From Amycolatopsis aidingensis (GTDB lineage: Bacteria; Actinomycetota; Actinomycetes; Mycobacteriales; Pseudonocardiaceae), in the NCBI RefSeq assembly GCF_018885265.1, contig NZ_CP076538.1, positions 248,001 to 312,000 of the forward strand: a stretch of DNA of 64,000 nt, read 5' to 3'. The translations under genes were made by a program, and so were the position numbers. Positions 8,337-17,394 of this stretch are shown here, one piece after another; position 1 is the first letter of the stretch; each line of letters begins with the position of its first letter. The notes under the pieces were generated by a model. It did no database searches, was not told the origin of the DNA, and worked only from the letters and a program-made list of their open reading frames with translations.

Positions 8337-9790
8337 GCGAGCGTCCGAGCCCTGCCGAGCCGATCGCATCGCGCGTTTCCGGGCCAGCACTGACGCCCCT
8401 TCTCGGCGAGGGCGCCCGGCTGGTGGACGCGGCAGGCGGGCGGACGCTGGCGGGCCGGGAACTGCATGCCGCGGTGCGGGCCGAGGCCGGGGAGCTGGCC
8501 GGGCTGCCCACCGGCGCGCTGTTCGCCAGGACCTCGATGGACCTGCCCAGCGTGCTGCGCTACCTCGGCGCGCTGACCGCGGGCAGGGCGGTCGCGCTGA
8601 TCGACCCGGCCCTGGACCCACCCGTACTGGCCGGCCTGGTCGAACGGTTCCGGCCGGGCGCCGTGCTGGCCGCCCCGGAGGCCGCCCCGCCACCCGGGTA
8701 CCGCGCGCGGGACGGGCACTGGATCCGGGAGTCGGCCGAGGGCGTCGCGCCGCATCCCGAGCTCGCGGTGTTGCTGCCCACCAGCGGCTCCACCGGCAAC
8801 CCGAAGCTGGTCCGGCTGTCCAGGCAGGCGGTGCTGCACAACGCCGAGGCCATTGCCACGGTGCTGGACATCGACGCGGACGAGGTCGCCCCGACCAGCC
8901 TGCCGCTGCACTACAGCTACGGCCTTTCGGTGCTGAACTCGCATCTGCTGTGCGGGGCGAGCGTGGTGATCGAGCCGTCCGGGGTGCTCGGGCGTGGCTT
9001 CTGGGACGCGGTTACCGAGCACGGGGTGACCTCGCTGGCCGGTGTGCCGTACCACTACGAGATGTTGCGCAGGCTGAAGTTCGACCCGGCGCGCTACCCG
9101 CGGCTGCGCACGCTCACCCAGGCCGGCGGCAAGCTGCGCACCGAGCTGGTCAGCGAGTTCGACGAGAAGATGCGTGCCGTCGGCGGCCGGATGTTCGTGA
9201 TGTACGGGCAGACCGAGGCCGCGCCGCGGATGGCCACGGTGCCCGCGGAACGGCTGGCCGAGAAGCTGGGTTCGGCAGGCGCCGCGCTGCCCGATGGCGC
9301 GTTCACCGTCCGCAGGGACGACGGCAAGGAGACCACCCACCCCAAGATCGTCGGTGAGGTCGTCTACCGGGGGCCGAACGTGATGATGGGCTACGCGGAC
9401 GGCGCGGCCGAGCTGGCCAGGGGCGACGAGGCCGGCGGTGTGCTGGCCACAGGGGACCTCGGTTACCTGGACGAGGACGGCTACCTGTTCATCACCGGCA
9501 GGCTCAAGCGGATCGGCAAGGTGTTCGGCAACCGGGTCAGCCTGGACGACCTGGAGCACGCCGTGCGCGCGGCGCGGCTGGGGATCGAGGTGGTGGCCGC
9601 GGTGGCCGCGGGGGACAAGGTGGTGCTGTTCGCCGAGGACGCCGCCACGGACACCTGCAAGGCCGCCGCCAGGGCGCTTTCCGACCAGCTGCATCTGCAC
9701 ACCAGCGGGTTCGACGTGCGGCCGATCGACACCGTCCCGCTGCTGGCCAGCGGCAAGGTGGACTACCGGGCGCTGGAGGCCAGGGTATGA
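8333..9790 (+). CDS. AMP-forming acyl ligase (ANL superfamily)
   Basis: 485 residues. The phosphate-binding loop is LLPTSGSTGNPKLVRLS, followed by MYGQTEAAPRMATV (A5) and TGDLGYLDEDGYLFITGR (A7), with the catalytic lysine in ASGKVDYRAL near the C-terminus. ANL enzymes adenylate a carboxylic acid and pass it to CoA or a carrier-protein thiol. Overlaps of 4 nt on both sides and an ACP two genes upstream suggest it loads that ACP (inference). The carboxylic acid is not predictable; free CoA as acceptor is possible. Confidence 0.88.
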   Translation: MSERPSPAEPIASRVSGPALTPLLGEGARLVDAAGGRTLAGRELHAAVRAEAGELAGLPTGALFARTSMDLPSVLRYLGALTAGRAVALIDPALDPPVLAGLVERFRPGAVLAAPEAAPPPGYRARDGHWIRESAEGVAPHPELAVLLPTSGSTGNPKLVRLSRQAVLHNAEAIATVLDIDADEVAPTSLPLHYSYGLSVLNSHLLCGASVVIEPSGVLGRGFWDAVTEHGVTSLAGVPYHYEMLRRLKFDPARYPRLRTLTQAGGKLRTELVSEFDEKMRAVGGRMFVMYGQTEAAPRMATVPAERLAEKLGSAGAALPDGAFTVRRDDGKETTHPKIVGEVVYRGPNVMMGYADGAAELARGDEAGGVLATGDLGYLDEDGYLFITGRLKRIGKVFGNRVSLDDLEHAVRAARLGIEVVAAVAAGDKVVLFAEDAATDTCKAAARALSDQLHLHTSGFDVRPIDTVPLLASGKVDYRALEARV

Positions 9791-10842
9791 CGGCACCGTT
9801 CAGCCTGGGGGCCGAGCAGCGGGAGGAGCGGCTGCTGCCGCGGCTGGCCGAGCTGACCGCGCACCACCGGGAGCACTGTGCGGGCTACGACCGGATCCTG
9901 TCCGCACTGGACGTCCCGGGTGCGGCCGGGTTCGGCCGGATCGCCGACCTGCCGTGGCTGCCGGTGCGCATGTTCAAGACCCACGAGCTGCGCAGCATCC
10001 CCGAGGACGAGGTGTTCAAGGTGCTCACCTCCTCCGGCACCACCGGCTCGGGGGCATCCCGGATCTACCTGGACAAGGCCGCCGCCGCCGAGCAGACCCG
10101 GCAGCTCGGGGCCACCCTGCAAACCGTGCTCGGTCCCGGCAGGCTGCCGATGCTGATGGTGGACACGGTCGGGATCATCAAGAACCGCCGCTCGTTCTCC
10201 GCCCGTGGCGCCGGGGTGCTCGGCATGGCCAACTTCGGCCGCAAGCACGTCTACGTGCTGGATGAGCAGGACCGTCCCGATGTCGATGCGGTCAAGCGCT
10301 TCCTCGCCGAGTACGGGGACCAGCCGTTCCTGATCTTCGGCTTCACCTTCATGGTGTGGCAGTACCTCTACGAGGTCGCCCGCGAGCACCGCCTCGACCT
10401 TTCCAACGGCATCCTGATCCACTCCGGCGGCTGGAAGAAGCTCGCCGACCGTGCGGTGGACAACGCCGAGTTCCGGCGCCGGTTCGCGGCGGACACCGGG
10501 CTGCGCCGGATCTACAACTACTACGGGATGATCGAGCAGATCGGCACCGTGTTCCTCGAGGGGCCATCGGGTGGCTCGCTGTACTGCCCCGACTTCGCCG
10601 ATGTGGTGATCCGCGACCCGGTGACCTGGGCGGAGCAACCCGTCGGCAAGCCGGGCGTCATAGAGGTGGTGAGCACGTTGCCGCGTTCCTATCCCGGCCA
10701 CGTGCTGCTGACCGAGGACCTCGGCGTCTACAACGGGATCGACGACGGCGACTGGCCGGGTAAGCACTTCTCCGTGCTCGGCCGGTTGCCCAAGGCCGAG
10801 GCACGCGGCTGCTCGGACACCTTCTCCGGCTCGGCGGCATGA
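9787..10842 (+). CDS. LuxE-type acyl-protein synthetase
   Basis: 351 residues. The adenylate-forming loop is LTSSGTTGSGASRIYLD, and the middle holds the family stretch IFGFTFMVWQYLYEVA. Cys342 lies 10 residues from the C-terminus; bacterial bioluminescence LuxE carries its acyl group on a cysteine near the C-terminus. LuxE activates a fatty acid with ATP and hands it to LuxC for NADPH reduction to an aldehyde. A LuxC homologue follows immediately, but no luciferase luxAB or luxD is present in the window. A light-producing role is therefore not supported, and a glycan or lipid role is inferred. Confidence 0.85.
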   Translation: MTAPFSLGAEQREERLLPRLAELTAHHREHCAGYDRILSALDVPGAAGFGRIADLPWLPVRMFKTHELRSIPEDEVFKVLTSSGTTGSGASRIYLDKAAAAEQTRQLGATLQTVLGPGRLPMLMVDTVGIIKNRRSFSARGAGVLGMANFGRKHVYVLDEQDRPDVDAVKRFLAEYGDQPFLIFGFTFMVWQYLYEVAREHRLDLSNGILIHSGGWKKLADRAVDNAEFRRRFAADTGLRRIYNYYGMIEQIGTVFLEGPSGGSLYCPDFADVVIRDPVTWAEQPVGKPGVIEVVSTLPRSYPGHVLLTEDLGVYNGIDDGDWPGKHFSVLGRLPKAEARGCSDTFSGSAA

Positions 10843-10875
10843 AGGGAGCGGCATGACAGGACGGGACGACCGCTG

Positions 10876-12132
10876 ATGCAGCTGGACCAACGGTTCCCGG
10901 CCGGGGCACCGGCCGGGACCGACGCGCTGCTGGCGGACCTGCGTGCCGAGCCGCCCGGCGGCAGGCTCACGGTCGGTGACGAGCGGATCGTCGAGTTCCT
11001 GACCCGGTTCGCCCGCGGGCTGCTCGCCCCTGCCACCGCCCGCCGCTACCCCGAACTGGCCTCACTGGGGTTCTTCCTTCGAAAGGGTGAAATCGCCAAG
11101 GCGCTGTCCGGGCTGCGGGACACCGAGGACGTGCTGCGCTTCCCGCGCGGCCTGGTCTTTCACGTCCCGCCGGCCAATGTGGACACCATTTTCGTCTATT
11201 CCTGGGCCCTGTCCGCGCTGGCTGGTAACCACAACGTGGTCCGGGTGTCCGGCCGCTCCGCTGGCGCGGCCGAGGCCGTGCTGGCGGCGCTGGAGACCGC
11301 GCTGGGCGAGGTGAGCGCGGACTGCGCGGCCGCCGTGCGCCAGAGCCAGCGGATGGTCACCTACGAGCGCAGCGAGGAAATCAGCTCGGCCCTTTCCGCG
11401 GCCTGTGACCTGCGGGTCGTCTGGGGCGGGGACGCCTCGGTGCGGGCACTGCGGCAGTACCCGCTGGCCCCGCACGCCCGCGACCTCACCTTCCCGGACC
11501 GGTCCTCCTTCGCCGTGCTCTCGGTGCCCGGCTGGCAACGGGCGGCACCGGAGGAACGCGAGCGCGCCGTGCGGGGCTTCTACAACGACGCCTACTGGTT
11601 CGACCAGGCGGCCTGCTCCTCCCCCCGGGCGATCTTCTGGGTCGGCGAGCCGGACTCCGCCGCCACGGCGGCCGCGGAGTTCCGGGAACTGCTCGCCGGG
11701 GTACTCGGCGAGCGGGAGCACCTCACCGAACCCGCGATGGCCGTGCAGAAACGGGTGGCCGCGTACGGGGCGGCGGTGGATGGCACGATCGACCGGATGT
11801 CCTTCACCGGCGCGGGTGCGGATGTCAACGGCATCGCCACCCTGGAACTGGCCGAGCCCGCGGCGCTGCCGCGGCAGTGGCTGGGGGCGGGGACGTTCGC
11901 CCAGGGCAGCGTCCGTACCCTGGCGGAACTGGCACCGATCGTGCTGCGCAAGGACCAGACCGTCAGCCAGTTCGGGTTCGGCAAGGCCGAGCTGGCCGAG
12001 TTCGCCCGGCAGGTGGCCGGGCGGGGCGTGGACCGGATCGTTCCGTTCGGATCGGCGCTCACCTTCTCCGCGATCTGGGACGGCTACGACCTGCTGGCCG
12101 AGTTCAGCCGCCTGGTGACCCTTGAGACCTGA
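10876..12132 (+). CDS. LuxC-type acyl-CoA/acyl-protein reductase
   Basis: 418 residues. The ALDH-like fold carries VFHVPPANVDT and the nucleophile Cys247 in WFDQAACSSPR, the acyl-accepting cysteine of LuxC. The enzyme would reduce a thioester-bound acyl group to an aldehyde with NADPH. The ATG at 10876 overlaps the stop (TGATG) of an eight-codon reading frame at 10853-10876 (MTGRDDR). That small frame has its own GGGAGC ribosome site, so a coupled start is likely; no other ribosome site precedes the gene. It follows the LuxE gene as in lux operons. Confidence 0.86.
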   Translation: MQLDQRFPAGAPAGTDALLADLRAEPPGGRLTVGDERIVEFLTRFARGLLAPATARRYPELASLGFFLRKGEIAKALSGLRDTEDVLRFPRGLVFHVPPANVDTIFVYSWALSALAGNHNVVRVSGRSAGAAEAVLAALETALGEVSADCAAAVRQSQRMVTYERSEEISSALSAACDLRVVWGGDASVRALRQYPLAPHARDLTFPDRSSFAVLSVPGWQRAAPEERERAVRGFYNDAYWFDQAACSSPRAIFWVGEPDSAATAAAEFRELLAGVLGEREHLTEPAMAVQKRVAAYGAAVDGTIDRMSFTGAGADVNGIATLELAEPAALPRQWLGAGTFAQGSVRTLAELAPIVLRKDQTVSQFGFGKAELAEFARQVAGRGVDRIVPFGSALTFSAIWDGYDLLAEFSRLVTLET

Positions 12133-12148
12133 GGAGACCCCCGCCGAG

Positions 12149-13162
12149 ATGACAGCCGTCGATCCCGAGGTGGCCGTCGTCCCGGCCGCGTCCGAACAAC
12201 CGGAACAGCAGCGGAAACCGCTGAAGGCGAAGCTGCTGGACGTCGTCCGCTGGGTCGCCGTCGCCGTGGTGGTCTTCTTCGCGGCCCGGCAGCTGATCAC
12301 CAACTGGGCCGAGTTCTGGGCGACCATCCAGGGCATCCCCTGGCAGTCCTCGGTGCTCAGCCTGCTGGTGCTGATCCTGAGCATCGGCGTGGGGGTATAC
12401 GCCTGGCAGGTGATCGTGAACGATCTCGGCACCCCGGTCGGTTATCCGCGCGGGGCGCAGATCAACCTGGTCGGCTCGCTCGGCAAGTACGTCCCCGGCT
12501 CGGTGTGGGCCTACCTGCTGCAGATGGAGCTGGGGAAGAAGGCGGGCCTGGCCAGGGCACGGATCTTCACCAGCTCGCTCATCCACTTCGGCGTCGGCGT
12601 GGTCGCGGCGCTGATTCTGTCCCTGTTCGCCATGCCGGCGGTGTTCGCGAACAGCCCGCGGGCCTGGTGGCTGCTGGTGCTGATCCCGCTCGGCCTTGCC
12701 GCCCTGCACCCGCGGGTGCTGACCTGGGGTACCTCGTTGGTGCTGCGGATCCTGCGCAGGCCCGCGCTGGACCACCGGTTCAGCTACCGCACCGTCGGCA
12801 CGGTGTTCGGCGCGCTGGCCGTGGTGTACGCCCTGCAGGGGCTGCACCTGTGGCTGCTGGCCAACTCGGTCGGCGCCCCCGGTATCGGTGGCTACGTGCT
12901 GTGCGTCGGGGCCATGGCCATCGCGATGACCTCGGGTAACTTCGCGTTCATCATGCCGAGCGGTGCCGGGGTGCGGGAGGTGGTGATGGTGGCCGTGCTC
13001 ACCGCCACCGCGATCTCCGGGCCGCAGGCGCTGGCGTTCGCGCTGGCCTCCAGGGTCATGTTCACCGTCGCCGACCTGGTCACCGCCGGTACCGCCGCGC
13101 TCACCGCCCGGCTGGGCGCCGCTCAGCCGCGGGCAGGGACCGAGGGCGAGGTCAGCCGGTAG
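12149..13162 (+). CDS. UPF0104/YbhN-like integral membrane protein
   Basis: 337 residues with about eight hydrophobic segments after a cytoplasmic, proline/glutamate-rich N-terminus. The segment INLVGSLGKYVPGSVWAYLL and the later MPSGAGVREVV are typical of the flippase-like YbhN/AglD family related to the MprF membrane domain. The ATG at 12149 has GAGGAG 12 nt upstream; a TTG at 12122 is a weaker option. It ends the acyl-module operon, so it may flip or help export the lipid or glycan product (inference). Its last 40 nt overlap the end of the convergent membrane gene. Confidence 0.75.
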   Translation: MTAVDPEVAVVPAASEQPEQQRKPLKAKLLDVVRWVAVAVVVFFAARQLITNWAEFWATIQGIPWQSSVLSLLVLILSIGVGVYAWQVIVNDLGTPVGYPRGAQINLVGSLGKYVPGSVWAYLLQMELGKKAGLARARIFTSSLIHFGVGVVAALILSLFAMPAVFANSPRAWWLLVLIPLGLAALHPRVLTWGTSLVLRILRRPALDHRFSYRTVGTVFGALAVVYALQGLHLWLLANSVGAPGIGGYVLCVGAMAIAMTSGNFAFIMPSGAGVREVVMVAVLTATAISGPQALAFALASRVMFTVADLVTAGTAALTARLGAAQPRAGTEGEVSR

Positions 13163-15102
13163 ATCGACGCGCTGGGGTTGCGGTAGACCAGCTCCAGGAA
13201 CGGGGCGTCATCAAGGCCGGTCAGCCCGGGTTGCCGGGTGAAGTCGGTGAAGTTCCCGCCGCCGCACAGGATCACCCAGCGCACGCCCAGCCGGCGCACC
13301 GCAGCGCGCACCGCGGGGTCGGTCGGGTACTCGTTGAACCGCGCCCCGAGCAGCTTCGCCTCGGCGGGCTGCCGGGTGCCGTCGAAGTGCCCCGCGACGG
13401 TGCGCACCCCGCTGAGCGCGTAGGTCCAGACCGAACCGTCGGCCCGGTCGTTCATCGCCCAGTCGCCCGGTGCCGCCAGCTCGCCCAGCCGCCGCATCGC
13501 CGCGGCCTCCGCCGGGCTGGTCTTCATGTTGTCGTCCACCGGGTCGTAGTAACCGGAGGTGATCGCCCGCGCGTTGCTCGCGGTGTAGAACCCACCGGTG
13601 ACCAGGCCGAACCCCAGCAACAGCACGGCACCCAGCGCGCCGGCCCGGACGGTCCGGCCGGGCATCCGCAGCCCGCGCAGCAGGCTGGCCAGCGTGGCCT
13701 GCGTCTCGGCGAGCCCGTGCGCGGCCAGCAGCAGCAGCGGCAGTGCCGCCATGGCCACGAACCGGTACGGATCGTCCCACCACGGCCGTGCGATGGTCAG
13801 CACTACCGGATGGTCCGATGTGGACACAGCAACGTAGAGGGTGCCGCTGAGCAATGCGGTTACGGCCACCCAGCGCAGCCCGCCCAGCCTGCGCAGGAAC
13901 AGCAGGCCCAGCAGCAGCGCCAGCGCCAGCCAGACCTGCGGGTGCGCCGACTGGTGCTGAAAGGTCAGCAGGGTGCCGACGGCCTGGTTCACCGGCCGGG
14001 AACTGTCCCAGCCGTAGTACGGGATGTCCCCGGTGGCCAGGCCGACGGCACCGAACAACTGCATGGCGACCACCGGCACCGTGGCCAGGGCCGCGGCGGA
14101 GAGCGCGAGCAGATCGGCGCGCACCACCCGCCCCCGGTCACCCCTTGCGAGTACCCAGCGCTGCACCACCAGCGGTGCCGCGAACAGGATCGCGCCGAAC
14201 AGGGCGGAGGAGTGCACGGTGAACAATCCGGCCACGGCGGCCACCAGCACGAACCCGGTGTCGGGCGCGGGCCGCAGCAGGTAGCGGTGCACCGCGACCG
14301 CGGCCAGCGGGGTGAGTACCGAGCCGAGCAGGAAGGGCAGCAGCGGCCCGCGGTTCATCGACTCGTAGAAGCCCATCAGCGGTGCCACGGCCACCAGCGC
14401 AGCAGCCCCGGCCAGCACCGCCCTGCCGCGGAACGCGTGCACCAGGGTGACCAGGGACAGGGCCAGCAAGCCCGGTAGCAGCATGGTGTTCACGTTCAGC
14501 ACCACCGGCACGGAGACCCCGCTCAGCTGGTAACCCAGCGCGGCCAGCAGGTGGTAGGCGTTCGGGTAGAACAGCGCGTTGCCCTCGCCGTACCAGTTCG
14601 TCGTGCTGGTGCCGGTGAGGCTGCCGTCCCCGGTGTCGGCCAGGTAGCGCACCGCGTTGCCGTGGTACACCGCATCCCAGCCCTGTGGGATGGCGTTCAC
14701 CCTGACGATGCCATCGAGCACCGTGTACCCGCCGACCAGCGCCGCCACCAGCAGGCAGGCCAGTACCGCCAGCTGTGCGAAACGGGTCCACCGGACGGGA
14801 TCCATGTTCCAGTTGTGTCCATTTCGGACTTTCCGGATGGTGAGCCTGCGGAGCCCCGCCGCGACGGCGGCGAAGGCGGCGACTGCGATGGCGAAGCCGG
14901 GCAGGCCGAACGGCAGGCCGAGCGCGGCAAGCCAGGGACCGGACAGCCCGGCCACGGCATAGCTGAGCAGCGGGGCCATCCCGGCGGCAGGCCAGCCGCG
15001 CATCCCTGCGGCGAGCCCGACCAGCCAGCCGGGAAGGAAGACGACCGCGATCGTCACCAGCAGGGTGAGCAGGATGGGCCACGGGGCAACGGCATTCGGC
15101 AC
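13123..15102 (-). CDS. DUF6541-type polytopic membrane protein (GT-C-like), copy 1
   Basis: 659 residues with roughly 12 or more membrane helices and a soluble C-terminal part. After the second helix cluster it has GWDAVYHGNAVRYLADTGDG and then NWYGEGNALFYPNAYHLLA, an acidic loop expected of GT-C polyprenol-dependent transferases. Copy 2 (15257-17302) and copy 3 (22469-24454) share the layout. Size and topology resemble mycobacterial Rv3779, proposed to transfer galactosamine to arabinogalactan; that homology is my inference and untested. Its 3' end overlaps the convergent UPF0104 gene by 40 nt. Confidence 0.75.
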   Translation of the reverse strand: MPNAVAPWPILLTLLVTIAVVFLPGWLVGLAAGMRGWPAAGMAPLLSYAVAGLSGPWLAALGLPFGLPGFAIAVAAFAAVAAGLRRLTIRKVRNGHNWNMDPVRWTRFAQLAVLACLLVAALVGGYTVLDGIVRVNAIPQGWDAVYHGNAVRYLADTGDGSLTGTSTTNWYGEGNALFYPNAYHLLAALGYQLSGVSVPVVLNVNTMLLPGLLALSLVTLVHAFRGRAVLAGAAALVAVAPLMGFYESMNRGPLLPFLLGSVLTPLAAVAVHRYLLRPAPDTGFVLVAAVAGLFTVHSSALFGAILFAAPLVVQRWVLARGDRGRVVRADLLALSAAALATVPVVAMQLFGAVGLATGDIPYYGWDSSRPVNQAVGTLLTFQHQSAHPQVWLALALLLGLLFLRRLGGLRWVAVTALLSGTLYVAVSTSDHPVVLTIARPWWDDPYRFVAMAALPLLLLAAHGLAETQATLASLLRGLRMPGRTVRAGALGAVLLLGFGLVTGGFYTASNARAITSGYYDPVDDNMKTSPAEAAAMRRLGELAAPGDWAMNDRADGSVWTYALSGVRTVAGHFDGTRQPAEAKLLGARFNEYPTDPAVRAAVRRLGVRWVILCGGGNFTDFTRQPGLTGLDDAPFLELVYRNPSASIYRLTSPSVPARG

Positions 15103-15256
15103 GGGCGGACCTCACGGGATGCGGAACTGCGCCGGAACGGGGACCGACGAATGTACTCCGTCACCCGAACGAGTGAGCGATATCGGGGTAGTGCAATCTG
15201 TAATCTGGCACCGGAATCATTCCGGCAGCCGTCGTCCCCGCCATCGGAGCCGGATT

Positions 15257-17302
15257 GTGTGGAGCCAGATCCTTCCTCTGCTTACCGCGCTGTTCGTGCT
15301 GACCCTGCCGGGTGCCCTGCTGCAGCTGGTCGCCGGGGTGCGGGACCTGCTGTGGCTGGCCGCGCTGACCGTGCCGGTGAGCATGGGGCTGTTCGCCGTC
15401 ACCGGGGTGGTGTCCGGGATCCCGGGACTATCCTTCTCGCCCGCACTGGTCGCGGGTTGCCTGCTGCTGCTGGCCGTGCCGCTGGCCCTGCTGGCGCGCG
15501 GGCTGTCAGACCAGCGGCCTGCCGTCCGGCCGCCCGGCGCGGATTTCCTGCCCACGGCCTCCCCGCGCCTGCTCACCCTGGCCAGGCTCGGCGGCGCCGG
15601 GCTCTGCCTCGGCGCGGCGCTGCTGGCCCTGTGGCCGTGGCGGGCCGGGCTCGATGGCTGGTCGACCTACCCGCAGGAGCACGACACGGTCACGCACACC
15701 TGGCTGACCGCCTACATCGACCGCACCGGAACCGGTGCGCCATGGGAACTGTTGCCACTGGACCTGCTCACCGGGGAGCCGGTGTCCTTCTATCCCTCCG
15801 GGGTACCGCTGGCGGCCGCGCTGACCGGGGAGCTCACCGGCGGACCGATCGCCGGGTTCAACCTGGTCACCGCGCTGGCCGTCGGACCGGCGTTCGTGCT
15901 GGGCTGCGCGGCGCTTGCCGCCGCGGTGCTGCGCGGGCTGGGCTCCGGGCCTGCCTGGACGAGCCTGGCAGGCGGGATCGCCGCGCTGGTCGCGGCCGGC
16001 CTGTACCGGCCGGGGGTGCAACTGCTGCACGACGGCGGGATCGTCCCGAACGCGGTCGCGATGAGCCTCGCCCCGGGGATCATCGCCGCAGCGCTGACCA
16101 TCGGCCGGCGGCAGTGGCCGCGGGCGGTGTTACTGGGCCTCGGGTTCGCCGGGGCGTTCGTGGTTCACCCCAGCGTGGTCGCCACCGTCGGCGTGAGCCT
16201 GCTGGTCTGCTGGGCCGCCGCCGCGCTCACCCGCTCCGGCAGGCTGCGGGCGCAGTGGCCCGTGCTGCTGCTCGCGGCCGGGGTCGCCGGGGTTGCCACC
16301 CTCGGCGCGTTGCTCGGCGCGCTCGGCGAGGCCGGCCGCACCGGTGGGTGGCCCCCGGACATCCGCCCGGCGCCGCTGGGCGAGGCCGTTGGCACCAACC
16401 TGGTGTTCAGCTACGGCGGTTACCTCGATCCTGAGCAGACCTACGCGCAGCTGTCCGTGGCCGTGCTGGTGCTGGCCGGCGCGGTCGCGGTGCTGCTCAC
16501 CAGGAGGGGCTGGATCGCGCTGGCGCTGTGGGCGTTCTGGCTGCTGGTCGCCATCGAGTTCCGGACCAGCCCCGCAACCGGTGTCGCCGCGAGCACCATC
16601 GGCTCCTTCTTCTACAAGTCCTATGTGCGCGTCCAGTCGCATATCGCGCTGTTCGCCCCGGTACTGGCCGCGTTCGGGCTGCTGATGACGGCGCTGGCGC
16701 TGGCCCGGCTGGTGGCCAGGCTGCGCCGGGTGCCGGTGGTCCCGGTGACCGCCGCCGTACTGGTGCCGCTGCTGGCCGGGTACCTGGTGCTGGCCTCCTT
16801 CCCGTATGCGCGGCGCAACGCCGAGGCGCTGGCCTCCCGGTACGCCGATCCCGAGTTCGTCCGGGTGGACGCGGACGATCGCGCGGCCGTGGACTGGCTC
16901 GCCGCCCGGCTGCGGCCCGGCGAGCGAGTGATGAACAGCGCCAACGACGGCTCCACCTATGCCTATATCGACGAGGGCATTCCGCTGGTGAACGTGGTGA
17001 CCCTCGGCGATGCCCAGCTGCCCTACACCTACCGCCTGCTGGCGGGCTTCCGGGAGTATCCGCATGATCCCGCGATCCGCGCGCAGATCCTCCTGCTGAA
17101 CATCGGCTATGTCTACGTAGACAGCACGGCTCCGGTGATGGGGGCGGGCCCTGGTGCGCCGGAGAACTGGCTGGGGGCGCCCACCTTCCAGCTCGCGCCC
17201 GGGCTGCGGAACCTGGACGGGCTGCCCGGCCTGCGGGTGGGTTTCCGCGCGGGCTCGGTCACCGTCTACCGGCTCGACCGGCAGGTGCTCGCGGGAATGT
17301 GA
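15257..17302 (+). CDS. DUF6541-type polytopic membrane protein (GT-C-like), copy 2
   Basis: 681 residues from the GTG at 15257, very hydrophobic with more than ten helices. The loop YPQEHDTVTHTWLTAYIDR followed by PVSFYPSGVPLAAAL occupies the place of the acidic/YPN loop of copy 1, but with different sequence. The C-terminal soluble part (MNSANDGSTYAYIDEGIPLV) matches the equivalent region of the other copies. It is divergent from copy 1 across about 150 nt that must contain both promoters. The start is uncertain because the frame stays open upstream. It is probably an envelope glycosyltransferase using a polyprenyl donor (inference). Confidence 0.7.
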   Translation: MWSQILPLLTALFVLTLPGALLQLVAGVRDLLWLAALTVPVSMGLFAVTGVVSGIPGLSFSPALVAGCLLLLAVPLALLARGLSDQRPAVRPPGADFLPTASPRLLTLARLGGAGLCLGAALLALWPWRAGLDGWSTYPQEHDTVTHTWLTAYIDRTGTGAPWELLPLDLLTGEPVSFYPSGVPLAAALTGELTGGPIAGFNLVTALAVGPAFVLGCAALAAAVLRGLGSGPAWTSLAGGIAALVAAGLYRPGVQLLHDGGIVPNAVAMSLAPGIIAAALTIGRRQWPRAVLLGLGFAGAFVVHPSVVATVGVSLLVCWAAAALTRSGRLRAQWPVLLLAAGVAGVATLGALLGALGEAGRTGGWPPDIRPAPLGEAVGTNLVFSYGGYLDPEQTYAQLSVAVLVLAGAVAVLLTRRGWIALALWAFWLLVAIEFRTSPATGVAASTIGSFFYKSYVRVQSHIALFAPVLAAFGLLMTALALARLVARLRRVPVVPVTAAVLVPLLAGYLVLASFPYARRNAEALASRYADPEFVRVDADDRAAVDWLAARLRPGERVMNSANDGSTYAYIDEGIPLVNVVTLGDAQLPYTYRLLAGFREYPHDPAIRAQILLLNIGYVYVDSTAPVMGAGPGAPENWLGAPTFQLAPGLRNLDGLPGLRVGFRAGSVTVYRLDRQVLAGM

Positions 17303-17394
17303 CCGTATCCGGGCGGCCCCCGTCATCCGGGCCACGGATAACCCTCTACGTTTACCGGGTACGCCGGGCGGTTTCCGCGAGGGGTGAGAGGCAT

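Noticed and set aside
7310..9796. An 828-residue leftward frame
   Set aside because: It runs antisense to four coupled genes with clear motifs; its composition is that of an antisense shadow.
7352..12132. A bioluminescence operon
   Set aside because: LuxC- and LuxE-type genes are present but luxA, luxB and luxD are not; the LLM oxidoreductase at 21362 is separate and looks F420-type.
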